A stretch of DNA of 32,278 nucleotides, from NCBI GenBank assembly GCA_025210475.1, contig JAOARW010000049.1, positions 1-32,278 of the forward strand. The letters are read 5' to 3'. The notes under the pieces were generated by a model. The model was given only the letters and a program-made list of their open reading frames with translations. It was not told where the DNA came from and made no database searches. The position numbers and the translations under genes were made by a program. This document shows positions 31,552 through 32,278 of the stretch, in pieces (position 1 is the stretch's first letter; each line of letters opens with the position of its first letter). The DNA is from Carboxylicivirga sp. (GTDB taxonomy: Bacteria; Bacteroidota; Bacteroidia; Bacteroidales; Marinilabiliaceae).

Positions 31552-32097
31552 ATGAGTCGTAACTAGAAGTTCTATAATCCAAAGGGAGTCTATTTTGTTC
31601 GCTTTGCCGTAGCAGAATGGCTCGATGTTTTTACCAGGAATGAATACAAAGATATTCTAATTGATAGTTTAGAGTTTTGTATAAAAACAAAGGTATGGAA
31701 CTATTTGCGTGGTGCATTATGCACCAATCATATTCATTTAATTTTCAGAAGTATAAACGGTCATAAACTAGAGTTGATATTGGTTGATTTTATACGACTT
31801 ACAAGGAATGCCATTATTAGGACAATAAAAGAGAACCCAAGAGAAAGCCGTAAAGAATGGTTGTTAGAGCATTTTGAAAAAGCAGGTTCTAAGTCATCAA
31901 ATATTAGTAGTTATCAGTTTTGGAGGCATGATAATAAGCCCATTGAACTATGGAGCAATAAGGTGATAGATGAGAAAATAAGTTACATCCTTAATAATCC
32001 TGTTGAGGAAGGATTGGTGTATAGAGCTTAAGATTATGTGTATAGCAGGGCTATTTATTACAGTGGGAAAAAAGGTTTGTTGGAAATTTCTTATTAA
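31552..32097 (+). pseudogene. decayed REP-associated tyrosine transposase (RAYT)
   Basis: The frame from ATG 31552 to TAA 32095-32097 (182 codons) reads as a RAYT: KFYNPKGVYFVRFAVAEWLDVFTR, then NHIHLIFRS (HUH motif), SYQFWRHDNKPIEL, YILNNPVEEGLVYRA (catalytic Tyr region) and DYVYSRAIYYSGKKGLLEISY. It is broken in four places: a TAG at codon 5 (31564-31566), a one-base loss in the A-run 31683-31687, a compensating extra base near 31722 and a TAA at 32029-32031. Between the two shifts the other frame gives the expected KNKGMELFAWCIM. An ATG-less ORF at 31705-32031 is only part of it. Confidence 0.82.
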
Positions 32098-32138
32098 ACC
32101 GGAGTAAGGGGTGAAAATAAATTGGCACCGTTTGGACA

Positions 32139-32278
32139 TAATCGAGTAGGTAGGGGGATTGCTCCCCCGCCCTCTCACACCACCGTGCGTACTCTCGTAC
32201 ACGGCGGTTTCAAGTTAATTTTGCAACAGAGCGTAATTATTCGACATATCATACAAACCTAAATCTTCGAACCATTTA
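32139..32278 (-). mobile_element. 3' end of a group II intron (partial)
   Basis: Read on the minus strand, the maturase C-terminus is followed by a domain V hairpin (32207-32180): CCGCCGTG/CACGGTGG stem with one G-U, a two-base bulge CG, TAC/GTA upper stem and a GAGA tetraloop, which is the standard layout. Domain VI follows (about 32176-32144) with GGGGGA-GCAA-TCCCCC and an unpaired A in CCTACTCG, the likely branch point. The intron ends with CTCGATTAT, at about 32138-32141. It runs in from beyond the right edge and is inserted about 40 nt past the RAYT pseudogene. Confidence 0.85.
32215..32278 (-). CDS. group II intron reverse transcriptase/maturase, last 20 codons
   Basis: The minus-strand frame entering from the right edge reads KWFEDLGLYDMSNNYALLQN and then stops at 32217-32215. 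A W-F-x-x-x-G-L-Y end just before domain V is what intron-encoded proteins of the group II type show. Partial at its 5' side; the catalytic domains lie outside the window. Confidence 0.7.
   Translation of the reverse strand, partial: KWFEDLGLYDMSNNYALLQN

Noticed and set aside
31948..32202. Minus-strand 84-codon frame ending MYESTHGGVRGRGSN
   Set aside because: It reads through the group II intron's domain V and VI and the RAYT pseudogene; no protein signature.

Overview
The window reads as chromosomal DNA of a gliding-type member of the Bacteroidota. The evidence is the porP-gldK-gldL-gldM-gldN block (type IX secretion and gliding motor), many -7 boxes of the TAnnTTTG type, lipoproteins with Bacteroidota-style lipoboxes, and mostly weak Shine-Dalgarno sites. 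I cannot name a genus; a Marinilabiliales-like relative is a guess.

Layout. 1-2543: a minus-strand class A penicillin-binding protein with its terminator, and an unidentified scrap at the left edge. 2789-12313: a plus-strand run of topA, an arginase-fold protein that has lost its metal ligands, and porP/gldKLMN, closed by a two-way terminator. 12399-14868: minus-strand pyrH, a TlpA-like thioredoxin, and two coupled proteins of unknown function. 15096-18667: a YbaK-type tRNA deacylase, a Nim-like flavin-binding protein, an MFS transporter and an unknown lipoprotein. 18735-22984: minus-strand YceI, pirin, an AraC regulator and a response regulator/histidine kinase pair whose kinase carries four cysteines in its periplasmic loop. 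A small lysine/cysteine-rich exported protein is transcribed away from the kinase (23150-23380). 23551-26779: a chemoreceptor, a YgjP-like metallopeptidase and dGTPase.

The right-hand fifth (26800 to the end) is accessory DNA. It holds an IS200/RAYT-type HUH transposase flanked by inverted palindromes, an AraC regulator facing two tandemly duplicated mini-lipoproteins, a TPR protein, inverted REP-like palindromes beside what looks like the eroded tail of another RAYT transposase, two small unknown ORFs, a decayed RAYT pseudogene, and the 3' end (domains V and VI plus the last 20 codons of the maturase) of a group II intron running in from the right.

How the genes work together: GldL/GldM form the proton-driven motor of type IX secretion, GldK/GldN the outer-membrane-associated ring, and PorP/SprF-type proteins help anchor or energise substrates. 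The most open-ended local systems are (i) the four-Cys sensor kinase with its divergent Cys-rich protein, (ii) the AraC gene with the duplicated mini-lipoproteins, and (iii) the arginase pseudoenzyme in the secretion locus. I found no CRISPR array, tRNA or rRNA by eye.
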